Shown here: one piece after another, positions 6,706-14,248 of the stretch
Layout of the letters: every line of letters begins with the position of its first letter
Numbering within the stretch: position 1 is the stretch's first letter
From: Treponema zioleckii
GTDB lineage: Bacteria; Spirochaetota; Spirochaetia; Treponematales; Treponemataceae
Reading direction: 5' to 3'
DNA length: 63,673 bases
Assembly (NCBI RefSeq): GCF_014737315.1
Contig: NZ_JPUF01000011.1
Span: 1-63,673, forward strand
The notes under the pieces: generated by a model
What the model was told of the DNA's origin: nothing
Database searches by the model: none
What the model saw: the letters and a program-made list of their open reading frames with translations, nothing else
Translations under genes and position numbers: made by a program

Positions 6706-6826
6706 AGACGGCCTCCTTCATTCGTGAGAAATCGGAGGCAAGCCGCCGCAATCCGTAAAACGTCCCCTGTAAGACGTATAGTACAGCAAAATCACAAAAA
6801 CAGCAATCAGATTCTCAGAAGCACTC

Positions 6827-6886
6827 CGCGTAACGGTGTAAAGCCTGCTTTTAAGTTTTGCATCCTGCAAAACTTAAAAGCGCCCA
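6827..6886. repeat. Cassette-flanking hairpin repeat, copy 1
   Basis: CGCGTAACGGTGTAAAGCC is followed by a perfect 13-bp inverted repeat, TTTTAAGTTTTGC and GCAAAACTTAAAA with a 5-base loop (6849-6879), then GCGCCCA. Copy 2 is at 9517-9578. Each copy lies shortly before a startless toxin fragment. Confidence 0.85.
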
Positions 6887-6929
6887 AAAGCAATAAAAAA
6901 AAGTTAGAAATACAACTATTCATTCCCAA

Positions 6930-7120
6930 AATTACAAACAAGAAATTCGGGACTACAAAACAAGCGTAAATGCCAGCGGATCCAATGCGGCAATCATATC
7001 AATCTCCTACAAGGGATTTGGAGAAACCTACATACTGCCGCGCATCATAGAGCCGAAGGTAAGCGTGGACTTCGGGAATACCGGAGAATACTATAAATGC
7101 GGACAGGACTATGATCCCGG
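6930..7120 (+). pseudogene. N-terminal fragment of the nuclease toxin, out of frame
   Basis: In frame 0 the sequence reads SGSNAAIISISYKGFGETY, then KVSVDFGNTGEYYKCGQDYDP, a strand-rich module without a start codon. The frame then changes at about 7115-7125; the next frame continues NPATGKYEEAVSTMDEV. The two together read as one domain, so this is the frameshifted front of the gene annotated at 7163. Confidence 0.55.
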
Positions 7121-7162
7121 GAAAATCCAGCGACCGGCAAGTACGAGGAAGCCGTCTCTACG

Positions 7163-8458
7163 ATGGACGAAGTGCGCTCTCTTGTGGATTTTGACACATG
7201 GGACAGAAGCTTCCATGTTGAAGAGCAGGGGCGGTACAAGGTAACGGCGACAATCTTCAGCCACTCGCTCGGTACGGGCACGCGGCCTGACATAGTGGAT
7301 GTGAGCGAGCTTTATTTTGAGGCAAGGGACGACAGCGATGCAGAAATCGTGAAGCTCAGTACATTTGAAAAATGCGCTATGGCAATTTCCTATGCAGATT
7401 TTAGAGAGGCATTCAAAAACCTGGGGCTGGACATTGCGACAGTGGCGGTGACAGTTGTCGCACTCGTGGGAATCGGAGTGATACTCAAAAAGATTCCTGC
7501 GGGAAGAGTGAAGCCGCTCCTGATGAAGCTTGCAAGGAAGCTGAAACTGTCCAAACTCCTTACATTCTTGGGAACGGCTGGAGATGCATTTGACGTAGTA
7601 GCCCTGATAGAATCCATTTGCAGCTTCTACGAGCAGGCATCGAACGCGCGAAACAGAGAACACCTCAAGGCTGCCGGAAAGACATTCGAAAGAATAGTTA
7701 AAGCTCTCGGCCTCTTTGCCGTGTTTGATTTCATGACCTCCGTCGGCACTGGAATGAAAAAGGCAGATGTCGAGAATGAAATAAAAGCCCTTGATGACGT
7801 GCCGAAAAAGAATGTTGAATCTTCCGTGGAAGATGCAAGAGCTCATTCGTACTACCAGGACAAGGAAGGAAGATGGCACAGGCCGAATGACGGTTCCAAA
7901 GGCAAAGGATTTGCATCCTATGACGAGCTGGAAGAGTTCGGGTTGCCTGTTCCGAAAACAAATAAAAAAGTGTATACTAAAACAGATTATGCAGCCGGTA
8001 CTCCGGAGCACAAGGCTGTTCGCTGGAAAGATTATCAGGAAAACGGAGGAGAGCTGAGCTATGAAAAGTGGAGCGAGAAATACGAAACTGCCATAAAGAA
8101 CCAAAAGGCAGGAGCAAAATTTGAGAAAGACAGTTTTGAAAAGTTCTGTGAGAAATACCATGATGCTCAGACACAGGTAGAAGTTGAGTTTACGCTTGAA
8201 AGTGGCAAAAAAGTAACTCTAAAGCTTGATGCCGTCGGGCTAGATGACAGTGGGAATATCGTTATTCAGGAATATAAATCATCATTGTCTGCTGGATTTA
8301 CGGAAAATCAAACTGCTATATATGATGGGTACGATGAAAACCCTAAATTGTTATTTGATGGAGTAATAACAAATGTAAAAGGAAAATGGGGAACTAAAAT
8401 AAAAAAAATACCCAAAGGAACTAAAGTAAATGTTATACGGCCGGGAGATGAAATATGA
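7163..8458 (+). CDS. Polymorphic toxin with C-terminal PD-(D/E)XK-like nuclease domain (5'-damaged)
   Basis: From ATG 7163 there are 431 residues. Residues 1-70 look like a beta module, about 85-215 are hydrophobic and helical (including VAVTVVALVGIGVILKK), and about 215-320 are a charged linker with WKDYQENGGELSYEKW. The last about 110 residues hold KLDAVGLDDSGN then IQEYKSS, fitting the D...(D/E)xK core of a nuclease. The true start is upstream in another frame, so the gene may be silent or used as a donor cassette. GC content falls sharply at about 8,180, where the toxic domain begins. The stop overlaps the next ATG. Confidence 0.7.
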   Translation: MDEVRSLVDFDTWDRSFHVEEQGRYKVTATIFSHSLGTGTRPDIVDVSELYFEARDDSDAEIVKLSTFEKCAMAISYADFREAFKNLGLDIATVAVTVVALVGIGVILKKIPAGRVKPLLMKLARKLKLSKLLTFLGTAGDAFDVVALIESICSFYEQASNARNREHLKAAGKTFERIVKALGLFAVFDFMTSVGTGMKKADVENEIKALDDVPKKNVESSVEDARAHSYYQDKEGRWHRPNDGSKGKGFASYDELEEFGLPVPKTNKKVYTKTDYAAGTPEHKAVRWKDYQENGGELSYEKWSEKYETAIKNQKAGAKFEKDSFEKFCEKYHDAQTQVEVEFTLESGKKVTLKLDAVGLDDSGNIVIQEYKSSLSAGFTENQTAIYDGYDENPKLLFDGVITNVKGKWGTKIKKIPKGTKVNVIRPGDEI

Positions 8459-9069
8459 CAAGAGAAGAAAAGCAGCAGATTAAAGCAAAAGAAAAGGAAT
8501 GTAAAGAATTAATTAAAAAGGTGGGGAGAAAATATGGGATGAAAAATAAGCTGTGTGTTTTATTTTTTACTCATGAAAATTGTTTCATTTCTATTATTTA
8601 CGACCTTAATCCGTTAAATAATTTGTTAATGTATAGGGTTGGAATAAAATCTCTTGATTATGATGATATCTATTGGGATGTTATAGATATGCCTGAAATA
8701 AAAAAACAGCCGCTATCATTCAGAGCACTAGGTGTAACTGCTATTGCTAGCATTCCTGTGATAGAAAACACAGTAAGACCTTTGGGTAATAATCCTGAAG
8801 AAACTATAAATAGTATATTGGATGAAATTACAGAGAAAGTAAAAAAAATTACCAAAGATATAGATTTAAAATTTCTTGAATATATTGGTGATAATAAAAT
8901 GGAGAATGTAAAAAGACTTTTTACTGTGTATATTCATATGCAAAGGTATGACGAAGCTAGAAAACTAATTGAAGAATGTATGAAAGATGGATATGAAGAT
9001 CATTTTAGAAGTCATGGAAAAACAATCTTAGAACTTGCCTTAGACTACCTTAACAAAAACAATCTGTAG
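8455..9069 (+). CDS. Probable immunity protein for the nuclease toxin
   Basis: This 204-residue cytosolic protein begins at an ATGA overlap with the toxin stop, the standard position of a cognate immunity gene. It has a charged N-terminal helix, a mixed alpha/beta middle (LCVLFFTHENCFISIIYDLN) and a helical C-terminal repeat-like part (RYDEARKLIEECMKDG). I do not recognise the family. The immunity role rests on position and on the AT-rich composition it shares with the toxic domain. Confidence 0.7.
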   Translation: MTREEKQQIKAKEKECKELIKKVGRKYGMKNKLCVLFFTHENCFISIIYDLNPLNNLLMYRVGIKSLDYDDIYWDVIDMPEIKKQPLSFRALGVTAIASIPVIENTVRPLGNNPEETINSILDEITEKVKKITKDIDLKFLEYIGDNKMENVKRLFTVYIHMQRYDEARKLIEECMKDGYEDHFRSHGKTILELALDYLNKNNL

Positions 9070-9081
9070 AAGGAGCAGAAA

Positions 9082-9405
9082 ATGTCTGTAGAAAATACAA
9101 AAACAATAGACGGTCTCGCGTATGATGAAGAAAACAAAAGAATCTGCCTCATGTTGGCAGACAATCTTGACTGGAGCAATGAGTATGGACATTTAAAATT
9201 GTTGCAGGACAAACTTAATACCTATGCATATTACATCCAGAGCGGGCAGTATAAAAAGCAGTATTCTGACAAAGAAATAACATCTGCATTAATAGAAATT
9301 TATTTCAAATATGACATTTCTAAAACCGTAGAAAAATTCCTGCAGACCGCTCAGGACAGCTTTGGTCAAGCCGGAATCCTGATAGAATGCCATATTGAAG
9401 GCTAG
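9082..9405 (+). CDS. DUF6572-like protein
   Basis: The 107-residue protein begins MSVENTKTIDGLAYDEENK and contains DNLDWSNEYGHLKLLQDKLNTY and EIYFKYDISKTVEKFL patterns that resemble DUF6572 proteins. These usually lie beside secreted toxins and are thought to be immunity proteins. It is 12 bases after the previous gene with AAGGAGC before the ATG, so the two are probably cotranscribed. It could be an orphan immunity gene retained from another toxin. Confidence 0.7.
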   Translation: MSVENTKTIDGLAYDEENKRICLMLADNLDWSNEYGHLKLLQDKLNTYAYYIQSGQYKKQYSDKEITSALIEIYFKYDISKTVEKFLQTAQDSFGQAGILIECHIEG

Positions 9406-9516
9406 GTAGGCTAGATTTTTTTCGCTGATAAAAAAATTTCTCATCTCAATTACGCGCAAAGGATTGTAGCCGCGCGACAGCGTTCCGAAACGAAGTGCAG
9501 GAATGGAGCGCGGTTA

Positions 9517-9578
9517 GCGCGTAACGGCGTAAAGCCTGGTTTTAAGTTTTGCATCCTGCAAAACTTAAAATGCGCCCA
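9517..9578. repeat. Cassette-flanking hairpin repeat, copy 2
   Basis: The sequence is nearly identical to 6827-6886, including the perfect TTTTAAGTTTTGC inverted repeat and the GCGCCCA end. It is preceded by a GC-rich unrelated stretch (9470-9516). The rest of 9406-9640 is AT-rich with no gene. Confidence 0.85.
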
Positions 9579-9652
9579 GAATAAAAAAACAAAATTAAAA
9601 AATCATTAATTCACGAAAAAAAACAGGGCCTCCCCCAAAAAATGAACCGGGT

Positions 9653-10231
9653 TTGACGGAGTGGCAGGACATGGAGCCTTCCGCAGACAGGGGCTGGGGT
9701 AGCGACAGGATGCACCAGCTCGACAGCGTAACCATCGGCGAGTTCAACAGGAAAAATGACGCAGACCTGGAAAGGGTAAGGATAATCTACGGCCCTGGCG
9801 CGAATGAGTACACAAGAAGCCTTCACGCACTGGCCGTTGCGGCTGCGGACACAATCTTCTTCCGTAGCGGGGCCTACAGCCCTGAGACCGAGGAAGGGCA
9901 GAAAATCCTTGCACATGAGCTGACGCATGTCGCACAGAACAAAAAACGCCATGAGCTCGTCAATGCAACACGGGACGAGCTTGAGGCAGAAGCCGAAGAA
10001 AACGAGAAGAATGTAGACAGTAAGGGAGATGCCACCATGACAGTTAGATACCGCGGAAAATACGTAACTTTGAAAAAATCCCAGGCGGCAAAATTCGCAG
10101 ACGGAATTGCCCGGGAAATCCTTGTGGAGGTAAGCGGCAGAAAGACGTGGATGGCGGAAAGCGACTACCTCAAGTACCTTATGGACTTCTATTCAAGGGT
10201 AAACGGCGGGGAGGCATCATGGCTCAGCTAG
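9653..10231 (+). CDS. DUF4157 (eCIS-associated, HExxH) protein fragment
   Basis: The frame is open from about 9599 with no credible start; TTG 9653 gives 192 residues. Residues 40-96 match DUF4157: VRIIYGPGANEY, then DTIFFRSGAYSP and HELTH at 88-92, the putative zinc-binding motif. DUF4157 proteins are typically cargo or toxin components of extracellular contractile injection systems. The C-terminal part is charged and unassigned. Lack of a start and the repeat just upstream suggest a displaced C-terminal module of a larger effector. No injection-system structural genes are in the window. Confidence 0.75.
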   Translation: MTEWQDMEPSADRGWGSDRMHQLDSVTIGEFNRKNDADLERVRIIYGPGANEYTRSLHALAVAAADTIFFRSGAYSPETEEGQKILAHELTHVAQNKKRHELVNATRDELEAEAEENEKNVDSKGDATMTVRYRGKYVTLKKSQAAKFADGIAREILVEVSGRKTWMAESDYLKYLMDFYSRVNGGEASWLS

Positions 10232-10404
10232 GAAGGAGGGATGCCGAGAAGCTTATTGCGCAAGTCCTCACGGAGTATGCGAAAAAAATAATGAGGGCAA
10301 AGAAGAAAGACTATGCCGCAGAGGTGCAGCCGCTTTTTACGGCAGACACGGTTGCATTGACACAAGTTAATCTTGCAGTAAAAAATTCACTCGTAGTGCT
10401 TTAA
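10219..10404 (+). CDS. Truncated 61-aa protein downstream of the DUF4157 fragment
   Basis: ATG 10219 follows GGGGAGG and overlaps the DUF4157 stop by 13 bases. The first 50 residues are a charged amphipathic helix region (GRRDAEKLIAQVLTEYAKK). The last eight (VKNSLVVL) are encoded by what looks like part of the palindromic repeat that follows, so the original 3' end seems to have been replaced. The function is unknown; it may be the remnant of an immunity or chaperone gene. Confidence 0.5.
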   Translation: MAQLGRRDAEKLIAQVLTEYAKKIMRAKKKDYAAEVQPLFTADTVALTQVNLAVKNSLVVL

Positions 10405-10485
10405 CTTCGCGAGTTTTCCCCAGAAAACTTGCGGGGAGCACACAAGTGGAATCTTACATAAAAAAATTCACTTGTAGTGCTCCCT
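10405..10485. repeat. Compound palindromic intergenic repeat
   Basis: CGCGAGTTTTC...GAAAACTTGCG (10,408-10,433) is followed by GGGAGCAC...GTGCTCCC (10,435-10,483). The same two-part structure recurs at 23,526-23,602, and the first half inverted at 747-776. The second hairpin would run into the pcnB start region and may end upstream transcripts. Confidence 0.7.
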
Positions 10486-10506
10486 TTTATTCATTATTAT
10501 TATCAT

Positions 10507-11643
10507 GTGTTATTTCGCTATTCTAGAGACAAACGAGGTAAGCCTGTCCGTAAGGCTATAGTTTATACAAAAGATGAACATAAAATTCCACGGGAGAAAA
10601 TAGACAGGGACGCTTTTTATATCGTTGAACATTTGCGTAACTGTGGTTGTGATGCTTACATTGTAGGCGGAGCTGTAAGGGATCTTATAGTTGGAAAAAG
10701 TCCAAAAGATTTTGATATTGTTACAGACGCAACGCCTTCAAGAATCAAAAAACTCTTCCGTAATTCAAGAATAATTGGAAAAAGATTCCGCTTGGTTCAT
10801 GTTTTTTTTGGAGAAAAAATTTTTGAGGTTTCTACATTCCGTTCAATCTGTGAAGGTTCTGTAGGAAATTCGTTCGGAACGATGGACGAGGACGTTCAGC
10901 GAAGGGATTTTACGCTCAACGCGCTCTATTACGATCCTATCAAAGAATACGTAATTGATTACGTTGGCGGCGTGGAGGACATCCGTAAAAAAGTCGTAAA
11001 GCCAGTTATTCCGCTGGACAGGATTTTTGTTGATGACCCGGTTCGTATGCTTCGTGCAGTAAAATTCGCTTCGACTCTCGGATTCAAAATGCCTCACGCA
11101 TTAAAACACAAAATCCGAAAGTGCAGCCCGTTGCTTTCGCCAATTTCGCCATCGCGGCTAACAGAAGAAATGCTCAAAATCATAAACAGCGGTCACTCTT
11201 ACGAGATTATCGCTGAGGCAATGGAAATGGACTTGTACATGTATTTGCAGCCTATTGCCAGCCAAATGATTTTTGACGACAAAAAATTCGAAGCAAGCTA
11301 CATGGAGCATCTCAAGGAACTTGATGCCTTGGTTCGGGAACATAAAGATGCCCGGCTCGGAAAGAAACTTGCTTTTTTGATTTATGATTTTATTACGACT
11401 CTTACTGACTGGAAACAGGAAGTTCTTACAAAAAGTGCCGCAGGTGAGCTTTACACAAAGACTTGGAGCGAATGCAGGCATTTTGTACTTCCAATAAATC
11501 CTCAGCGCACGGAACTTGAATATGCAATAAAGGACGTGCTTCTAAAACTTGGGGTTGGAGTTCGTATTCCAAAAAAAATTACTAAAAACGCTGTTGCAAC
11601 TAAGCCAGGATTCAATAAAAATCCACAAAAAGCTGCGCAGTAA
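10507..11643 (+). CDS. pcnB: Poly(A) polymerase / CCA-adding-type nucleotidyltransferase
   Basis: The class II nucleotidyltransferase head is clear: YIVGGAVRDLIVGKSPKDFD with the catalytic DFD triad region, followed by RRDFTLNALYYDP and the FVDDPVRMLRAVKFAS arginine motif. The C-terminal basic tail (KKITKNAVATKP) fits bacterial poly(A) polymerase rather than a CCA enzyme. It adds 3' A-tails that promote RNA decay. I take GTG 10507 (VLFRYSRDKRGK) as start; an earlier GTG at 10477 lies inside the repeat element. No Shine-Dalgarno is visible. A terminator follows. Confidence 0.85.
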   Translation: MLFRYSRDKRGKPVRKAIVYTKDEHKIPREKIDRDAFYIVEHLRNCGCDAYIVGGAVRDLIVGKSPKDFDIVTDATPSRIKKLFRNSRIIGKRFRLVHVFFGEKIFEVSTFRSICEGSVGNSFGTMDEDVQRRDFTLNALYYDPIKEYVIDYVGGVEDIRKKVVKPVIPLDRIFVDDPVRMLRAVKFASTLGFKMPHALKHKIRKCSPLLSPISPSRLTEEMLKIINSGHSYEIIAEAMEMDLYMYLQPIASQMIFDDKKFEASYMEHLKELDALVREHKDARLGKKLAFLIYDFITTLTDWKQEVLTKSAAGELYTKTWSECRHFVLPINPQRTELEYAIKDVLLKLGVGVRIPKKITKNAVATKPGFNKNPQKAAQ

Positions 11644-11653
11644 GATTGAAGGG

Positions 11654-11691
11654 CAGCCACTTCTGATTTTTCGGGACTGGCTGTTTTTTTA
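11654..11691 (+). terminator. Terminator after pcnB
   Basis: CAGCCA (11654-11659) pairs with TGGCTG (11678-11683), with further pairing inside, followed by seven T. It lies between convergent genes, and its end overlaps the stop of the minus-strand gene. Confidence 0.8.
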
Positions 11692-12642
11692 TGCCGGCTT
11701 TGAAGACGGACTGTTTGTTGGTGACGGCGGAAGGATTTTATCGATGACAATAAAAATGTCTTCGATGAGAATTCCCGATTCTTTTTCTACCATTTTTATT
11801 TCGTAATCTTTTATTTTTTGCGTAATTTCAGCAAGATTGCTTCCGAACGGAAGGTCAATCGTCATCGTAAAGCTGTATCCTGCGTTCCCGGTTTTTATCG
11901 AAAGTTTTTTGATTCTGATTTCTTTATTGAATTCTGCCATGTACGTTACGGACAAGTTTGCGAGAATCGCATGAGAAATATTTTTCCGTGCAGGAATTGC
12001 AAATGCCGGACGAACAACCGACTTTTCGAACAGCTTTGAGTTTGCTGTTGGGGCTGCTGGGGAGTCATTCTTGTTATTTTTGTTAAAAAATTTGGAAAAC
12101 CATTTTCGTCTAGCAAGCGCAACACGAATCGTATTTACGAAAATCTTGGAATAATTTTTGTCCTTCATTTCGTAAGCTCGAACAGGAATAACATGTTTTC
12201 CTTCAATCTGGCGGCTTCTTCTGGCTTCTTCCATTTGTTCCGGAGTCGCCACATCCTCAATGCGAATATATTTTTCTGGCAGCGGAAGCTGAAGGCGCAA
12301 TGCAATCTTGTTCACCATTTTTTCTGACGTGCCAAGAATCAGGATTTTTTTTATTCTGTGCCGAAGGATAGCTTTTGCAACGTCGTCACGATGGGCCTTG
12401 TCGTCAAAAAGTGCAACGCGGACAGCACCCATGTAGCTGTTTTCAAGTTTTGCAGAACGGCCAGCAAGAATTTGATCATCCTGAATTAAAAGTCCGTCGT
12501 CGATTATGACTTTTATTCCTTGCTTTTGCGCGATGAGCTTTGCTCTGAAACTTTTTCCAGTTCCGCTTGGACCGAAAAAAGCGAAAACAGACATTTTCTT
12601 TTCTTCAAATCCAAATAAACTTAAAAACTTTGTAAAAATCAT
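11689..12642 (-). CDS. P-loop protein with C-terminal Asp23/Gls24-like domain
   Basis: The protein has 317 residues. The Walker A motif GPSGTGKS lies at about residues 24-31, in a small nucleotide-binding domain with IIDDGLLIQ and ILILGTSEKM strands. A linker rich in K, N and P (about 190-220) leads to a domain around 225-305 with ISHAILANLSVTYM and a SFTMTIDLPFG strand, resembling Asp23/Gls24 alkaline-shock domains. The role is unknown; the P-loop suggests nucleotide-dependent switching. It is transcribed with the pseudouridine synthase 3 bases upstream. Confidence 0.7.
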   Translation of the reverse strand: MIFTKFLSLFGFEEKKMSVFAFFGPSGTGKSFRAKLIAQKQGIKVIIDDGLLIQDDQILAGRSAKLENSYMGAVRVALFDDKAHRDDVAKAILRHRIKKILILGTSEKMVNKIALRLQLPLPEKYIRIEDVATPEQMEEARRSRQIEGKHVIPVRAYEMKDKNYSKIFVNTIRVALARRKWFSKFFNKNNKNDSPAAPTANSKLFEKSVVRPAFAIPARKNISHAILANLSVTYMAEFNKEIRIKKLSIKTGNAGYSFTMTIDLPFGSNLAEITQKIKDYEIKMVEKESGILIEDIFIVIDKILPPSPTNSPSSKPA

Positions 12643-12645
12643 ATT

Positions 12646-13659
12646 TTAAAATATAAGACGCTCAGGTGCGTTTATCAAGCAAGCCCCCAAAAAATCACAA
12701 AATTTTTTTGGAAGGGGAGCCTCAATTTTTTCCGGGATTTCCAGCGGATTGTCGCTCGGAAAAACAAGTTTTACGGCATGAAGATAAAAATCGTGTCCGA
12801 CAGATTTTAAGATTTTCTCACCGCCATACGCAGTGTCTCCCAAAAGCGGAAAACCGTGCGCCTGAGACTGGGAACGGATTTGATGAGTTCGCCCCGTGCC
12901 AATTTCAAACTTTACCAAAGTGATTTTTTTGTTGTTGTACTCGCCGTAAGCAAGCGGAGTTGCCGTAGTTTCGGCATTTTTTGCGTCCTCAAAAATCTCT
13001 TCGCCAGCCACCCCGCCAGATTTTGAGACCAAAACTGTATGAAAGGCAGTTTTTTCGGAAGATTCCTCACGCTTTATTTTATCAGTCCAGATTTGCTTTT
13101 CTGGTAAAAAACCGCACGCAATCCCAACGTATATTTTTTTTACAAGATGATTTTTTATCACATCCGAAAACCACTGAGCGCCCTTCAAGCTTTGCGAAAT
13201 CACAAGCGCGCCAGTAGTTTTTCTGTCGAGCCTGTGGAGCGGGGCAGGCTTAAACGAAAGCGAAGATGAAGCTGATTTTTTGAATTCCGCCAATACCATC
13301 TCGCTTATTGACTCTCCTTTTTTGGAGTTTGCGTTTGGCTGAACAGGAATGTCATACGGCTTATTTAAAATAAGCAAATGCTGATTCCGGAACAAAATAT
13401 CTTCATCTTTGATTTTTATGCAGCAGCAATCTTCTGTGGCTGGTTTTTCAGCATTCAAGAGAAAGTCGGCAATCAAAATTTCATCATTCTCGCTGACTTT
13501 AAAATTTCCGTCCTGTTTTTTTCCGTTGACTTTTATGAGTCCTTTTCGTAATGATTTGTAAAGGGAAGAAAGATTTTCTTCCGGCAAGAGTTTTTTTAGG
13601 ATTCTGTCGAGTCTTCTTCCGTCATCATCTAGGCTTGCGGTAAAATGAATAAAATTCAT
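12646..13659 (-). CDS. RluA-family 23S rRNA pseudouridine synthase
   Basis: The protein has 337 residues. An S4 RNA-binding domain (about 15-75, GRRLDRILKKLLPEE...GLIKVNGKK) precedes the catalytic domain. The signature HRLDRKTTGALV at about 148-159 carries the catalytic aspartate, and FEIGTGRTHQIRSQ followed by GFPLLGDTAYGG completes the family pattern. It isomerises uridine in rRNA; RluC-type specificity is likely because of the S4 domain but is not proven. It heads a two-gene minus-strand operon. Confidence 0.9.
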   Translation of the reverse strand: MNFIHFTASLDDDGRRLDRILKKLLPEENLSSLYKSLRKGLIKVNGKKQDGNFKVSENDEILIADFLLNAEKPATEDCCCIKIKDEDILFRNQHLLILNKPYDIPVQPNANSKKGESISEMVLAEFKKSASSSLSFKPAPLHRLDRKTTGALVISQSLKGAQWFSDVIKNHLVKKIYVGIACGFLPEKQIWTDKIKREESSEKTAFHTVLVSKSGGVAGEEIFEDAKNAETTATPLAYGEYNNKKITLVKFEIGTGRTHQIRSQSQAHGFPLLGDTAYGGEKILKSVGHDFYLHAVKLVFPSDNPLEIPEKIEAPLPKKFCDFLGACLINAPERLIF

Positions 13660-13714
13660 AAGCCATTATAAAAAGAAAAATATTTTTTATCTATCGGATT
13701 TTATTCTTTTCCAC

Positions 13715-13742
13715 TAGACAAAAACTTTCAGACTGTTAAAAT
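13715..13742 (+). promoter_or_regulatory. Promoter of the DUF212-rnf operon (leaderless)
   Basis: TAGACA (13715-13720), a 16-bp spacer and TAAAAT (13737-13742) place the start of transcription at about 13,749, immediately at ATG 13750. There is no room for a Shine-Dalgarno. Confidence 0.55.
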
Positions 13743-13749
13743 ATTTTTT

Positions 13750-14232
13750 ATGTTAGCTGATGTAGGTGTTCAATTCCATTCATTATTAATTAGCCCCACT
13801 TTTTTAGCCTGCATTTTCAGCTGGTTTAGTGCTCAATTTATAAAGACTATAATTAAGCTTTTTGCAGGCCAGATTCACAGTTTTACGGAACTTGTGGAGC
13901 TTCTTTTTTGGCGGACGGGCAGTATGCCGTCTTCGCATTCAGCAATTGTTGCTTGTATAACAACTTCGGTTGGAATTAATTCAGGTCTCGGCTCTGATAT
14001 TTTTATACTTTCATTGTGTTTTTATCTCGTAACAGTTCGGGATGCGCTCGGCGTTCGGCGGGCAAACGGGCTTCAGGCAAAAAAACTCAATGAGGTTGGA
14101 AAAATGCTTGAGAAAAAAGGTCTGTACAATGAATTTAAAAAAATAAAGGAAGTAAATGGGCATACGCCAATGGAAGTCGTCGTTGGAAGTCTCTTGGGAC
14201 TTTTTAATGGCATTGCATTTGCCGTCCTTTAA
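13750..14232 (+). CDS. Divergent PAP2-like (DUF212/YuiD) membrane protein
   Basis: The protein has 160 residues with three to four membrane helices. It carries the family motifs GSMPSSHSA at about 56-64, DALGVRR at about 96-102 and GHTPMEVVVGSLLG near 144-157. These are the phosphatase-like motifs of the DUF212 relatives of acid phosphatases; the substrate is unknown, possibly an undecaprenyl or lipid phosphate. It seems to be first in an operon reaching into the rnf genes, with 16 bases before the next ATG. Confidence 0.85.
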   Translation: MLADVGVQFHSLLISPTFLACIFSWFSAQFIKTIIKLFAGQIHSFTELVELLFWRTGSMPSSHSAIVACITTSVGINSGLGSDIFILSLCFYLVTVRDALGVRRANGLQAKKLNEVGKMLEKKGLYNEFKKIKEVNGHTPMEVVVGSLLGLFNGIAFAVL

Positions 14233-14248
14233 AAATAGAATTGAAAAA

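Noticed and set aside
6724-6969. 81-codon plus-strand ORF
   Set aside because: It reads through the hairpin repeat and the probable toxin promoter region; composition is low-complexity lysine/asparagine and there is no start signal.
7109-8161. 350-codon minus-strand ORF opposite the toxin
   Set aside because: A long shadow frame caused by GC-rich codon use; it has no ribosome site and no family features.
9480-9578. Integron attC site
   Set aside because: Cassette-like arrangement suggested it, but the required RYYYAAC/GTTRRRY core pair is not present and no integrase is seen.
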